Assembly: GCA_015056585.1 (NCBI GenBank) | Contig: SVFZ01000013.1 | Location: forward strand, 1-64,000 | Length of the DNA: 64,000 bases | Direction: 5' to 3' | Source: Butyrivibrio sp. | GTDB lineage: Bacteria > Bacillota > Clostridia > Lachnospirales > Lachnospiraceae | Shown: positions 7,476 to 16,956 of the stretch, one piece after another | Position numbering within the stretch: position 1 is the first letter of the stretch | Layout of the letters: each line of letters begins with the position of its first letter | Program-made: the position numbers and the translations under genes | The notes under the pieces: model-generated | Database searches by the model: none | Told to the model about the DNA's origin: nothing | The model's input: the letters and a program-made list of their open reading frames with translations, nothing else

Positions 7476-9584
7476 TCAGAAAATTGCATTTGTATCAAGG
7501 ATAAGTGCTATCTCACCATCTCCAAGGATTGTAGCGCCGCTTATGAGCTTACATTTATTTGTGTATTTTCCAAGTGGCTTAATAACGATTTCCTGCTGTC
7601 CCATAAGTTCATCAATAACGAGACCAATCTGCTGATCACCTTTTCTGGTGATAACAACTACCATATCCTCTTCAGGAGCCTTGGTAGAATCTGTATCTAG
7701 AACTTTATTAAGCCTGACTATAGGAGTTACGCTGCCACGAAGATTTATAACTTCTTTATTCTCAACAAGCTTTAAATCTGATGGAGAAACATCCTCAATG
7801 CTCTGGATTGAATCAAGAGGAATAGCATATTTCTCGTTTCCTACTATAACCATGAGAGCCTGGATAATAGCAAGTGTAAGCGGAAGTCTTATGATCCATG
7901 TGGATCCTTCGCCAAGCTTTGTCTTAACTGTAACTTCACCTGAAAGTGATTCTACTTTAGACTTAACAACGTCAAGTCCTACGCCTCGTCCTGAAATTTC
8001 AGATACCTGTTTGGCTGTAGAAAATCCCGGATGGAAAAGAAGTTCAACACACTGCTTTTCTGTCAAAAGAGCTGCCTGATCAGGTGTAACTACGCCCTTT
8101 TCAATAGCTTTATTCTTAACTGCCTCTGCATCAATTCCGTTACCGTCATCACCAACTTCAATAACAACGCTGTTACCATCCTGGAAGGCGTGGAGGAAAA
8201 TCTGTCCAACCTCAGGTTTGCCACGCTGTGCACGAAGTTCAGCGTTCTCGATACCATGGTCAGCACTGTTTCTGATAAGGTGCATCAAAGGATCACCGAT
8301 CTCATCAACCACAGTACGATCCATTTCTGTATCTTCACCGGTCATTGTCAGTTCCATCTTCTTGTTAAGAGTCTTATTAAGATCTCTGATCATACGAGGG
8401 AACTTCTGAAGTACACTCTCAATAGGAACCATTCGAACTTTCATGACTGATTCATGAAGGTTTGTGGTTACACTCTCAAGGTACTCAATCTGCTCATTTA
8501 CTCCACTGCTGCTTACTCCTGATGTATTTGCAGCAGAGATAAGGGAGTTCTTTGCAATAATAAGCTCTGATACAAGGTTCATAAGAACATCGAGCTTTTC
8601 AATATCTACACGAACCGTTCTGTTAACAACAGGTTTTCCGACAGGCTTCTTTCCACCTGCTCCGCCACCACCGGCAGCTGCAGGAGCCGGAGTATTAGCT
8701 GCAGGAGCTGCAGGTGTTGCAGCCTTTGCAGGTGCTGCCTCAGCTGCAGGAGCTTCATCTTTATCTTCAGCAGCCTTTGCGCCGGAAGGATCAAATTCTC
8801 CCACTTCACAGCCTTCAACTTCTGAAACCGCCTTAACAATCTCTTCTACCTTAGCCTTATCTTCATCAGTAATAAGAATAAGGCTAAAGCTGAATTCAAA
8901 TTTTTCATCTTCAATATCCTGAGTATTAGGCTCTGAACAAGCAATCTCACCGATTTCTTCAAGCCCTTTGAATACGAGGAAGCCTCTGGCCGCTTTCAGG
9001 ATACATGACTCCTGAATGTGCACTGTTACGCCCCAGATCTTTTTACCCTGAGACTTAGCTTCCTCCAATGTGGATTTAACTGATGGATCAAGTTTGATAG
9101 CGCGATAATCAGTAGTACCGTCTGCTCCAACCGCAGGTTCGTCAGAAGACTCTGCAGCATCACCGGCAGGCGCAGCAGAAGCATCAGCTGCAGGCGCAGC
9201 ACCACCATTTCTGATATCCGCCAAAGATTTTATAATATTCTGATGCTCGTCAGTACCCTCGTCCTGATTCTCTGTTATGTTGTCAACATACTCCTGAATA
9301 GCATCCAGACACTGAAGGAGAACATCGATATCTGCAGATTTGATCTTAATTTTACCTGCACGAACATCTGAGAAAACATCCTCCATATCATGGGTCAGAT
9401 TCTGCATTCTGGTATAACCCATGGTTCCGGCCATACCTTTCATGGAATGAGCCGATCTGAATATCTCATTAATACAATCCTCATTCTCGGGATCCTGCTC
9501 CAGAGTCATGATATTGTCATTAAGAGACTGAAGGTGCTCCTTCGCTTCATCAAGAAAGACACTTAGATACTGGGAAACATCCAT
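7476..9584 (-). CDS. cheA: chemotaxis sensor histidine kinase CheA
   Basis: CheA autophosphorylates and passes phosphate to CheY and CheB. The 702-residue protein has a P1 phosphotransfer domain with the phosphorylated His in FRSAHSMKGMAG (about residue 46), a P2 region (about 155-265), an Ala/Pro/Gly-rich linker (about 270-320), the P3 dimerisation helix pair, a HATPase domain with IRNSADHGIE (N box), VGDDGNGID and SGRGVGLDVVKSKVESL (G boxes), and a C-terminal CheW-like P5 domain. It is the first gene after a 143-base gap that carries a sigma-28 promoter. The ribosome binding site is GGAGG. Confidence 0.97.
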   Translation of the reverse strand: MDVSQYLSVFLDEAKEHLQSLNDNIMTLEQDPENEDCINEIFRSAHSMKGMAGTMGYTRMQNLTHDMEDVFSDVRAGKIKIKSADIDVLLQCLDAIQEYVDNITENQDEGTDEHQNIIKSLADIRNGGAAPAADASAAPAGDAAESSDEPAVGADGTTDYRAIKLDPSVKSTLEEAKSQGKKIWGVTVHIQESCILKAARGFLVFKGLEEIGEIACSEPNTQDIEDEKFEFSFSLILITDEDKAKVEEIVKAVSEVEGCEVGEFDPSGAKAAEDKDEAPAAEAAPAKAATPAAPAANTPAPAAAGGGGAGGKKPVGKPVVNRTVRVDIEKLDVLMNLVSELIIAKNSLISAANTSGVSSSGVNEQIEYLESVTTNLHESVMKVRMVPIESVLQKFPRMIRDLNKTLNKKMELTMTGEDTEMDRTVVDEIGDPLMHLIRNSADHGIENAELRAQRGKPEVGQIFLHAFQDGNSVVIEVGDDGNGIDAEAVKNKAIEKGVVTPDQAALLTEKQCVELLFHPGFSTAKQVSEISGRGVGLDVVKSKVESLSGEVTVKTKLGEGSTWIIRLPLTLAIIQALMVIVGNEKYAIPLDSIQSIEDVSPSDLKLVENKEVINLRGSVTPIVRLNKVLDTDSTKAPEEDMVVVITRKGDQQIGLVIDELMGQQEIVIKPLGKYTNKCKLISGATILGDGEIALILDTNAIF

Positions 9585-9657
9585 AACCTATTTACCTCCA
9601 TTATGTAGTGATGATTATTCAAAAGCATATTTTTTAAACCGCACACTTTTGAATGTA

Positions 9658-9685
9658 TTATCGGCTATATGAATGGAGGAATTTA
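9658..9685 (-). promoter_or_regulatory. sigma-28 promoter of cheA-cheW-cheC-cheD-sigD
   Basis: On the minus strand the -10 element GCCGATAA (9658-9665) is a perfect match to the flagellar sigma-28 consensus, preceded after 16 bases by TAAA (9682-9685); the usual spacing is 15. It sits in the 143-base gap between cheB and cheA, about 75 bases before the cheA start. Because sigD is in the transcript it would drive, this predicts a positive feedback loop. Confidence 0.75.
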
Positions 9686-9727
9686 GAAAATAGAAATAAA
9701 ATTTAAGTTAATAAGTAATGAAATCCC

Positions 9728-10798
9728 TCAATTCACACCGACGTGTAATATTATTTCCTGGGCAACGTCTTCAAGCTTTACGACCTGATCGACAAGTCCA
9801 GCTGTTGCTACTGCTTTAGGCATTCCATACACAGTACAGGTACTTTCTTCCTGTCCGATAACATAAACTTTTTTCTTACTCTTTAAATTCTTTATCCCCT
9901 CTGTTCCGTCAGCTCCCATTCCGGTCAGAACTACGCAGCAAATTTCGTCGTAATCAGAATCCATGAGAGACTCGTACATAAAGTTGGCGCAAGGTCTTAC
10001 TCCCTCTCTTGTAGGACCGTCCATGTAATGGATAACACTTTTTCCGCCCTGCTTTATGACGTGCATATGCTTGCCACCTCTGGAGATATAAACCCATCCG
10101 GGTTTTAATACATCTCCCTCGGCTGCTTCTTTCACGCTTACCTCGGAAAGAGAATCAAGCCTTTCTGCAAGAGAAGCTGTAAAGCCTTCAGGCATATGCT
10201 GCACGAGAACTACCGGTGTTTTTAAGTTTTTGGGAAGTTTTGGAATAACAGACTGAAGCGCCCTGGGTCCACCGGTGGAACTTGCGATAGCTACAATTCT
10301 GCTACCGGTTATCTTGCTTGCGGATTTGCTTACAAGCTCAACAACCTTTCTGGACTCCTTAGCATCTTCAATTGAAAAAGCTCTGGCTGCAACCGGTGCT
10401 CTTGATTCAGCAACCGCTGCAAGAGTATTGATGAAGTGCTTTGTAAAGTCCTCTCCCCTACATTCTGAAGCTCTGTCCGGTTTATGAACAAAGTCCAGTG
10501 CCCCCAGGTCAAGAGCATCCATCGTAACCTTCGCACCTTCTTTAGTATCGGTGCTGGCCATCATGATCTTTGCTCTGATCTTATTTTTTTGAAGCTCCCG
10601 AAGTAACGTAATACCGTCCATTCTTGGCATGTTTATATCAAGAACAACAGCGTCATACGTATTCTTTTTCAGAAGATCCAAGCCTTCAACCCCATCTTTG
10701 GCCTTGTCGACCACCTTGAATCTCGGATCTGAATTAATAATATCACTGAGAACAGTTCTCATGAGTGCAGAGTCATCAATAATTAAAATTTTTTTCAT
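9728..10798 (-). CDS. cheB: chemotaxis protein-glutamate methylesterase/glutaminase CheB
   Basis: CheB is a response regulator fused to a methylesterase that demethylates chemoreceptors when phosphorylated by CheA. The receiver domain shows IIDDSALMRT and phospho-acceptor Asp54 in VVLDINMPRMDG. The esterase domain shows catalytic Ser in IASSTGGPRAL (about residue 174), His in VQHMPEGFTASL (about residue 201) and Asp in LTGMGADGTEG. Length is normal (356). It lies 2 bases after the PilZ gene, upstream of the cheA promoter, so it belongs to the preceding transcript as well as to the chemotaxis group by function. Confidence 0.96.
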   Translation of the reverse strand: MKKILIIDDSALMRTVLSDIINSDPRFKVVDKAKDGVEGLDLLKKNTYDAVVLDINMPRMDGITLLRELQKNKIRAKIMMASTDTKEGAKVTMDALDLGALDFVHKPDRASECRGEDFTKHFINTLAAVAESRAPVAARAFSIEDAKESRKVVELVSKSASKITGSRIVAIASSTGGPRALQSVIPKLPKNLKTPVVLVQHMPEGFTASLAERLDSLSEVSVKEAAEGDVLKPGWVYISRGGKHMHVIKQGGKSVIHYMDGPTREGVRPCANFMYESLMDSDYDEICCVVLTGMGADGTEGIKNLKSKKKVYVIGQEESTCTVYGMPKAVATAGLVDQVVKLEDVAQEIILHVGVN

Positions 10799-10800
10799 AA

Positions 10801-11538
10801 TTAAGTTTGCTTCTTTCTTATTTTTCGTTCTTCCTCAAAGATAAAGTGGATGATATCTTCTCTGGAATCCTCATCAATGTTGATGTACTGAATTCTATGT
10901 TCAAAAAGCCCGGGCCTGCTTTCTAGTTCCTGTACCTTTAAAACGCTGCAGAGCATTTCATAGTCCTTGTCGTTTACATTTCCCGGAAGCTTGTATGAAC
11001 AGTAAATGGTCGATCCTTCTTCATACCTGAAGTTTGCTACAAATCTAAGTCCTCCGCCACTGATATCTACAACAACACTTCTTTGAAGTGCGCTTGTATC
11101 AAGTAAAAAGCGCCTGTTAAGTTCGAATGCTTCAATGTCTTCACGGGAGCACAGCTTTGATTTAAGTTCCAGCGCACAGCTGAATCTGTAATACTCTCTT
11201 CGTTGAAGCTTTTGAAGCTGGCTTGTAAGATCCAGTACAAGGACATATATGTTGTCACTTCTATAGCGGTCAACAATCCTTGAATAACACTGGAAAAGAC
11301 CTTTTGTACTGTAAAAACAAAGACTGTATTCTCCGTCTACAGGTAAAAGTACAAGTCTCCCTTTTTCGTAGGGCATCAGAATTTCGATTCTGTCATCGGA
11401 TGTTACATCCATGACCTTACTCATATAAATTTGTCTTGTTCTGGCATCATTATCCATCCAGATTTTACCGGTGGCTTTAAGTTCTACCCGGTTGCCAGGT
11501 GAAATATAGTCAGCCAACATATTTTCAGTATTCTCCAT
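10801..11538 (-). CDS. c-di-GMP binding flagellar brake protein (YcgR-like, PilZ domain)
   Basis: The 245-residue protein has a YcgR-type N-terminal beta domain and a C-terminal PilZ domain. The c-di-GMP binding motifs are both present: RREYYRF (RxxxR) at about residue 115 and DISGGGLRF (DxSxxG) at about residue 159. Such proteins slow or bias the flagellar motor when c-di-GMP is high. It sits between flhG and cheB. The ATG at 11538 has no clear ribosome binding site, while an in-frame ATG six codons later (11520) follows GGAG, so the true start may be there. Confidence 0.9.
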   Translation of the reverse strand: MENTENMLADYISPGNRVELKATGKIWMDNDARTRQIYMSKVMDVTSDDRIEILMPYEKGRLVLLPVDGEYSLCFYSTKGLFQCYSRIVDRYRSDNIYVLVLDLTSQLQKLQRREYYRFSCALELKSKLCSREDIEAFELNRRFLLDTSALQRSVVVDISGGGLRFVANFRYEEGSTIYCSYKLPGNVNDKDYEMLCSVLKVQELESRPGLFEHRIQYINIDEDSREDIIHFIFEEERKIRKKQT

Positions 11539-11543
11539 TCATT

Positions 11544-12452
11544 TTAGTTTGGAAAAACATTTGGTGTATTGCTTAATTTTCGGCCCGTTATTATATGTGA
11601 AAAGAAACCGGCCATACCTCTTTGTTTGATCTCGATAACCTCTCCGGGATTCATAAGCCTTGAGGCTATCGCTTCAAATGCCTTGACTGACTTGGCATTT
11701 GGATATTGTAAAGAAACCGGCGACTGCTGCATAACACTTCTTGAAAGCATCTGATCCTGAGGAATCGCGCCAAGATATGTCAGAGGGAGCTTCAAATATC
11801 TCGCAACAACAGCATTTAATTTGTTAAAGAGCTGCTGTCCCTCATCATCTGAGGAGACTCTGTTTGAAACAACCTTGACCTTTGTATTTTCCCTGGAAAA
11901 TCTAGGTGTCTGGTTCAGTGCTTTAAGCAGCGAATAAGAATCCGTTATAGATGTTGGCTCAGGAGTCGTTACTAAAATAATCTCTCCGCTTGCCACAAGG
12001 AATTCTGTTACAGCGCTTGATATACCGGCGCCGGTATCTACAATAATTATATCGGCAATTGCATCAAGTTCGGCGAGATTTACAATAATGTAAACCAGAT
12101 AATCCCTGCTTAAATTGTACATTCCGGAAATGCCGGAACCACCTGAAATAAATCCAATTCCTTCAGGTCCCCAGGTTATGATATCCTTGATATTTTTTCC
12201 CTGATAAATAAGATCGCAAAGATTATGCTTTGGTACAGTGCCGAACATGATCTCTATATTTGCAAGTCCAAAATCGGCATCGAGAATTATTACTCTTTTA
12301 CCCATTTTTTTGAACTGTATAGCAAGATTTATAGCAACATTCGATTTACCTACACCGCCCTTACCACTTGTAACCGTGATGATTCGGGCAAGAGGCCGCT
12401 GCTGCACATTAGAATTCTTGATTATATTCCTAAGCTGCGTAGCCTGATCCAT
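11544..12452 (-). CDS. flhG: flagellar number regulator FlhG (MinD-like ATPase)
   Basis: FlhG, also called YlxH or FleN, is a MinD/ParA-type ATPase that works with FlhF to set the number and place of flagella. The deviant Walker A motif SGKGGVGKSN, IILDADFGLANIE and IIIVDTGAGIS are present. I chose the ATG at 12452 (MDQATQLRNI), which follows GGGTGG at good spacing, over an upstream in-frame TTG at 12467. It follows flhF with an 18-base gap and precedes the PilZ gene. Confidence 0.94.
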   Translation of the reverse strand: MDQATQLRNIIKNSNVQQRPLARIITVTSGKGGVGKSNVAINLAIQFKKMGKRVIILDADFGLANIEIMFGTVPKHNLCDLIYQGKNIKDIITWGPEGIGFISGGSGISGMYNLSRDYLVYIIVNLAELDAIADIIIVDTGAGISSAVTEFLVASGEIILVTTPEPTSITDSYSLLKALNQTPRFSRENTKVKVVSNRVSSDDEGQQLFNKLNAVVARYLKLPLTYLGAIPQDQMLSRSVMQQSPVSLQYPNAKSVKAFEAIASRLMNPGEVIEIKQRGMAGFFSHIITGRKLSNTPNVFPN

Positions 12453-12470
12453 ATATATTCCACCCAAATA

Positions 12471-13733
12471 TTAACTCTTTCCACCCAGAAGATTTTTAAC
12501 GATACGCTGTGCGTCAAAAACAGCTATATCATCCGGAACATTCTGACCGTTTGTAATATATCCGATAGGTGCACCTGTGTGCATACGCACATTATAAAGA
12601 TTTCCCTTTGCACCTGTTTCATCCATCTTGGTAAATATCAGTTTGTAGGCCACTAGCTCAGAGTATGAATCGGCAATATCGATAAGATCCCTGTACTTGG
12701 TCGTGGCTGAGAGAACAAGGTAATTTTCACAATCCATTATATCTTCAAGGGTCCTGATATAATTCTCAATGTCGGTCTTAAGCTCATCATTGTGCTGAGA
12801 ATGCCCGGCAGTATCCACCATTATGTAATCATAATTCTTAAAATCTTCAGCAGCCTGCTTCATTTCATCAACAGAATAGATTACTCTGAATGGAATCTCC
12901 AAAATTGACGCATAGGTCCGAAGCTGCTCTGCTGCGGCTATTCTATAGGTGTCCACAGTCAAAAGAGCTACTTTCTTCCTGAGCGTAACAGAAAGCTCGG
13001 AAGCAAGCTTGGCAATTGTTGTAGTTTTGCCTACACCGGTAGGACCAATGAAAATCTCTGCTCTTGGGCCGTTGCCATCAACTTCTTCTATAGGCTCTGC
13101 CTTTCCGAATTTGAGAACCATCTTCTGATAAACATTTGCCAGAGCGAAGTCAAAGGGCATTCCGGGCTTTGTTATTTTTTCAACCTCATCGGTAAGCTGG
13201 TTGACATAGATTTCGTCAACTTCATTCTCTATAAGAGTATTATACAACAGTTTAATGAAAGATAGATTTTCCTCAGAAATATCATTTTTCTTATTCTTTG
13301 AAACTGCAGCTCCGGGGGCGGGTTCAGATGAAGTTTCCTCTTCATCTCTTACGGTATTTTTGATATTTTTTTCTAAAAGAGAACTTAAGTTATCAAGTTT
13401 CTCCTCGATGGCGCTGCTGTCATCGATAATATCAGGAGATTTGTTGATCTTAATAGGCTCGCGAAGAACATCACTCTGACTGACATCAACCAGAGGATTT
13501 CTCGGAACAGGTCTGGTATTCTTGTCAGGAGTATAAGTCCTGGCTATAGGAGTTTTTTCAGTTTCTTCCTCAAGAGCCACGGTCACTTCAATTTTCTGGG
13601 ACTGAAAAATTGAAAAAAAGCCGTTCTTTTTTACAGGTCTGACATTCATTACAACAATGTTCTGACCCAGCTCCTTTTTAGCCTCTTCTGTAGCCTCACT
13701 CTCGGTTTTTCCAACATACTTTTTGATAATCAT
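12471..13733 (-). CDS. flhF: flagellar biosynthesis GTPase FlhF
   Basis: FlhF is an SRP-family GTPase that recruits flagellar assembly to the right site. The 420-residue protein has a basic N-terminal B domain (MIIKKYVGKTESEATEEAKK), a variable acidic linker (about 60-160), and the NG domain with P-loop GPTGVGKTTTIAKLA, then LLTVDTYRIAAAEQLRTYA and the G-domain motifs DTAGHS and FTKMDETGAKG. The start abuts the flhA stop codon with no gap. Confidence 0.96.
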   Translation of the reverse strand: MIIKKYVGKTESEATEEAKKELGQNIVVMNVRPVKKNGFFSIFQSQKIEVTVALEEETEKTPIARTYTPDKNTRPVPRNPLVDVSQSDVLREPIKINKSPDIIDDSSAIEEKLDNLSSLLEKNIKNTVRDEEETSSEPAPGAAVSKNKKNDISEENLSFIKLLYNTLIENEVDEIYVNQLTDEVEKITKPGMPFDFALANVYQKMVLKFGKAEPIEEVDGNGPRAEIFIGPTGVGKTTTIAKLASELSVTLRKKVALLTVDTYRIAAAEQLRTYASILEIPFRVIYSVDEMKQAAEDFKNYDYIMVDTAGHSQHNDELKTDIENYIRTLEDIMDCENYLVLSATTKYRDLIDIADSYSELVAYKLIFTKMDETGAKGNLYNVRMHTGAPIGYITNGQNVPDDIAVFDAQRIVKNLLGGKS

Positions 13734-15791
13734 TTATGCAGTTACCATCCCCACTGATTGTAATTCTATATTAGGCTCCACTTCGTTGTACGAGATTACA
13801 ACCAAATCCTTGTAATAATCCTCTGTCATTTTCTTAAAGTACATTCTGACAATAGGCGATGCCATAATAATGGCCATTCTGCCAGCGTCTTCAAGCTTTT
13901 TGACCTGTTCCCCAACAGCATTTAAAATAGCTTTCGTTCTGGCAGGATCCAAAGTAAGATAAGCGCCTGTCTCAGTCTGTTTGACACTGCTCATGATCTC
14001 CTGCTCAATCTTGGGATCAAGCGTAAGGACACTAGTTGTCTCACCGGGAATAAAATATTTACTTGAAATTGCTCTTTTAAGTCCCTGCCTTACATATTCT
14101 GTAAGAATATCGGGATCATGTGTGGACGGAGCAAAATCAGCCAGCGTCTCAAATATAGTTACAAGATCTCTTATCGATACACCTTCGCTGAGAAGATTTT
14201 GAAGAACTTTTTCTATTTCACCAAGATTCATGAGCTTAGGCACAAGCTCCTCCACAAGAGCAGGGTTATTCTCTTTGAGATTGTCCACAAGATTCTGTAC
14301 ATCCTGTCTGGTCAAAAGCTCTGCGATATGAGTTCTTATAACCTCGGTAAGATGTGTGGCAATAATGGATGGAGGATCCACAACGGTATAACCGAGGCTC
14401 TCTGCTCTCTCACGCTGTCCCTCCGTAATCCAGATAGCCGGAAGGTGGAATGAAGGCTCAAATGTAGGAATACCGGTTATTTCGTCCTCTACATGTCCGG
14501 GATTCATAGCCATATAGTGGTCAAATAAAATCTCGCCATCACTTACCTGTATACCTTTAATTTTAATGATATATTGATTAGGATTCAACTGAATATTATC
14601 CCTCAGTCGAATGATGGGAACTACAGTACCCAGTTCAAGCGCCACCTGACGTCTTATCATAACTACTCTGTCAAGAAGGTCACCACCTTGATTTACATCT
14701 GCAAGAGGAATGATTCCGTATCCAAATTCAAGCTCGATAGGATCAACCTGAAGAAGGCTGGTGACATTTTCAGGCTGCCTGATTTCTTCTGCCTGCGTCT
14801 CCTCAGGAGAAGCCACTTCAGCTTCCGTTGCAACTTCTTCTATTGTCTGGCTTGTGATTCTACCAAGAACAATAAAGGATGCTCCGAAAGTAACATACAA
14901 AAGCGTTGGAAGCGGTGAAAAAATACCAAGACCGCAAAGCACGCCTCCTACCAGATACAGCGTCTTTGGCATACCAAAGAGCTGATTGATAAGCAGGTGT
15001 CCAAAGTCTGCTTCTTTTGATCCCTTTGTAACAAGGATACCTGTTGACATAGATATCATAAGTGACGGAATCGAGCTTACAAGACCATCACCCATCGTAA
15101 GTATCGAATAGGTGTTAATTGCTGTGTTTATATCCATGCCACGTCTTAAAATTCCCATGGCAATACCGCCAATAAGGTTTGTGGCTGTGATGATCAGTCC
15201 CGCTGTGGCATCTCCCTTAACATACTTGGTAGCACCATCCATTGCGCCGAAAAAGCTTGCCTCTTCCTGTATTTTATCTCGCCTTCTCTTTGCTTCTGCG
15301 TCTGTAATGGCACCGGTATTAAGATCTGCATCAATAGCCATCTGTTTACCCGGCATAGCATCAAGCGTGAATCTTGCTGAAACTTCGGCAACTCGTTCAG
15401 AACCTTTGTTGATGACCATAAGCTGAACTATGATAAGAATTACATACACAATAGCTCCGACTATAAGATCACCGCCGCCTACGAAGGATCCAAACACAGT
15501 GATAACTTCTCCCGCGCTTCCCTGCGTAAGTATAAGTCTTGTAGATGAAACGTTAAGTGCAATCCTGAAAATAGTGGTAAACAAGAGGATTGTCGGAAAA
15601 AAAGACATCTGCAAAACGTCGGTAGCAAACATTGCTGTAAACATGATCACAAAAGAAAGCGCCATATCAAAAGCAAGAAGAATATCCAAAAGCCAGTCCG
15701 CAAGAGGAATGATGAGCATAACAATGGCTGCCACAATGTAGAGGGCAAGGCCATAATCATAGACACGATTAATGATTTTCTTTTTATCCAT
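13734..15791 (-). CDS. flhA: flagellar type III export protein FlhA
   Basis: FlhA is the central membrane component of the flagellar export gate. The 685-residue product has eight predicted membrane segments in its first 320 residues with the conserved cytoplasmic FHIPEP-type signature (VAEVSARFTLDAMPGKQMAI), and a large cytoplasmic domain that binds export substrates and chaperones. Length is standard. It lies 39 bases after flhB. Confidence 0.97.
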   Translation of the reverse strand: MDKKKIINRVYDYGLALYIVAAIVMLIIPLADWLLDILLAFDMALSFVIMFTAMFATDVLQMSFFPTILLFTTIFRIALNVSSTRLILTQGSAGEVITVFGSFVGGGDLIVGAIVYVILIIVQLMVINKGSERVAEVSARFTLDAMPGKQMAIDADLNTGAITDAEAKRRRDKIQEEASFFGAMDGATKYVKGDATAGLIITATNLIGGIAMGILRRGMDINTAINTYSILTMGDGLVSSIPSLMISMSTGILVTKGSKEADFGHLLINQLFGMPKTLYLVGGVLCGLGIFSPLPTLLYVTFGASFIVLGRITSQTIEEVATEAEVASPEETQAEEIRQPENVTSLLQVDPIELEFGYGIIPLADVNQGGDLLDRVVMIRRQVALELGTVVPIIRLRDNIQLNPNQYIIKIKGIQVSDGEILFDHYMAMNPGHVEDEITGIPTFEPSFHLPAIWITEGQRERAESLGYTVVDPPSIIATHLTEVIRTHIAELLTRQDVQNLVDNLKENNPALVEELVPKLMNLGEIEKVLQNLLSEGVSIRDLVTIFETLADFAPSTHDPDILTEYVRQGLKRAISSKYFIPGETTSVLTLDPKIEQEIMSSVKQTETGAYLTLDPARTKAILNAVGEQVKKLEDAGRMAIIMASPIVRMYFKKMTEDYYKDLVVISYNEVEPNIELQSVGMVTA

Positions 15792-15830
15792 TCACCGTTC
15801 CTCCTTTCTTCTTTGCTTTTAATGCAAAAA

Positions 15831-16937
15831 TCATGCTTTTCCTTTAAGGTGATATACATATGCGAGAACTTCCGCAACTGCCTTGTAAAGCTCGGGAGGT
15901 ACCATTTCCCCCACTTCCACATTGGCAAAAAGCATTCTTGCAAGAGGCTTGTTTTCTACAATTTCAACTTTGTTTTCTTTAGCTATCTCTTTTATCCTCT
16001 GTGCAATGTAGTCGGCACCCTTAGCCACAACAATCGGCGCATCCGCTTCTTCAGCATCATACCTTATGGCAACAGCATAGTGAGTAGGGTTCGTGATAAC
16101 AACATCGGCCTGTGGTATCTGCTGCATCATACGCCGCCTTGATGCCTGCATCATACGCCTCTTCTGAGCACCCTTAATTTCCGGGTTTCCTTCAGAGTTC
16201 TTGAACTCATCCTTTACTTCCTGCTTGGTCATCATCATATCCTTGTTGAATTTGCGCCTCTGATATATAAGATCTGCAAAAGCAATTATCATATATGCAG
16301 CTGCAATCCTTATTCCAAGGTCTATGATAAGATTTCCCATGAGGCCAATGGCCTTTTTCAGAGGCATATCGTACAAGAGAAAAAGAGACTCCTCTCTGCC
16401 GCTAAAAAAGGAAATAATGACCACCGCCATAATACCAAGCTTTAATATGGACTTAGCCAGTTCAAAAAGCTTTCTTGTAGAAAAAATCTTTTTCATGCCG
16501 CTTATTGGATCAAGCTTTGAAAACTTTGGCTGAAGGGGCTTGCCTGTAGGCTTAAAACCCACTTGAACAAGGTCGCATAAAAAAGCAATCAGAAATCCCA
16601 CCAAAAAGAACGGAGCGCATATAAGAAGCATGGTTAAAAGCGCATTATTCAGGATGCTCTTTATGTATTCAACAGGCAGATATCCGTTATAGGTTCTGGC
16701 CACATTCGGAATGTTGTTGTAAACTCTCCCAAAGATATTCTGGAAATTAGTCCCCATGAAGCCGTAGCCCACGCGCAAGATAATAAAAAACGCAAGAAGC
16801 GAGAAGGCTGTAGCTACTTCCTGGCTTTTTGCCACCTGACCTTCTTTTCTGGCATCATCAAGCTTCTTGGCTGTAGGCTGCTCGGTTTTTTCAGCACCAT
16901 TTGCATCCTCAGCAAAGAACTGCAGATTCAGTTTCAT
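15831..16937 (-). CDS. flhB: flagellar type III export switch protein FlhB
   Basis: FlhB controls the switch of export specificity from hook to filament substrates. It has four membrane helices (about residues 30-210 in the chosen frame) and the autocleavage motif NPTH in VVITNPTHYAVAIRY. I chose the ATG at 16937 (MKLNLQFFAE, 368 residues); the longer frame starts with a TTG at 16985 that would overlap fliR by 29 bases. The end KAVAEVLAYVYHLK is typical. Confidence 0.95.
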   Translation of the reverse strand: MKLNLQFFAEDANGAEKTEQPTAKKLDDARKEGQVAKSQEVATAFSLLAFFIILRVGYGFMGTNFQNIFGRVYNNIPNVARTYNGYLPVEYIKSILNNALLTMLLICAPFFLVGFLIAFLCDLVQVGFKPTGKPLQPKFSKLDPISGMKKIFSTRKLFELAKSILKLGIMAVVIISFFSGREESLFLLYDMPLKKAIGLMGNLIIDLGIRIAAAYMIIAFADLIYQRRKFNKDMMMTKQEVKDEFKNSEGNPEIKGAQKRRMMQASRRRMMQQIPQADVVITNPTHYAVAIRYDAEEADAPIVVAKGADYIAQRIKEIAKENKVEIVENKPLARMLFANVEVGEMVPPELYKAVAEVLAYVYHLKGKA

Positions 16938-16956
16938 TCGCGGCACATAATATTCA

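Noticed and set aside
8464-8922. Long plus-strand frame with Ala/Pro-rich translation inside cheA
   Set aside because: It is the reverse complement of the cheA linker, where Ala/Pro/Gly codons lack stops on the other strand. No ribosome binding site or family match.
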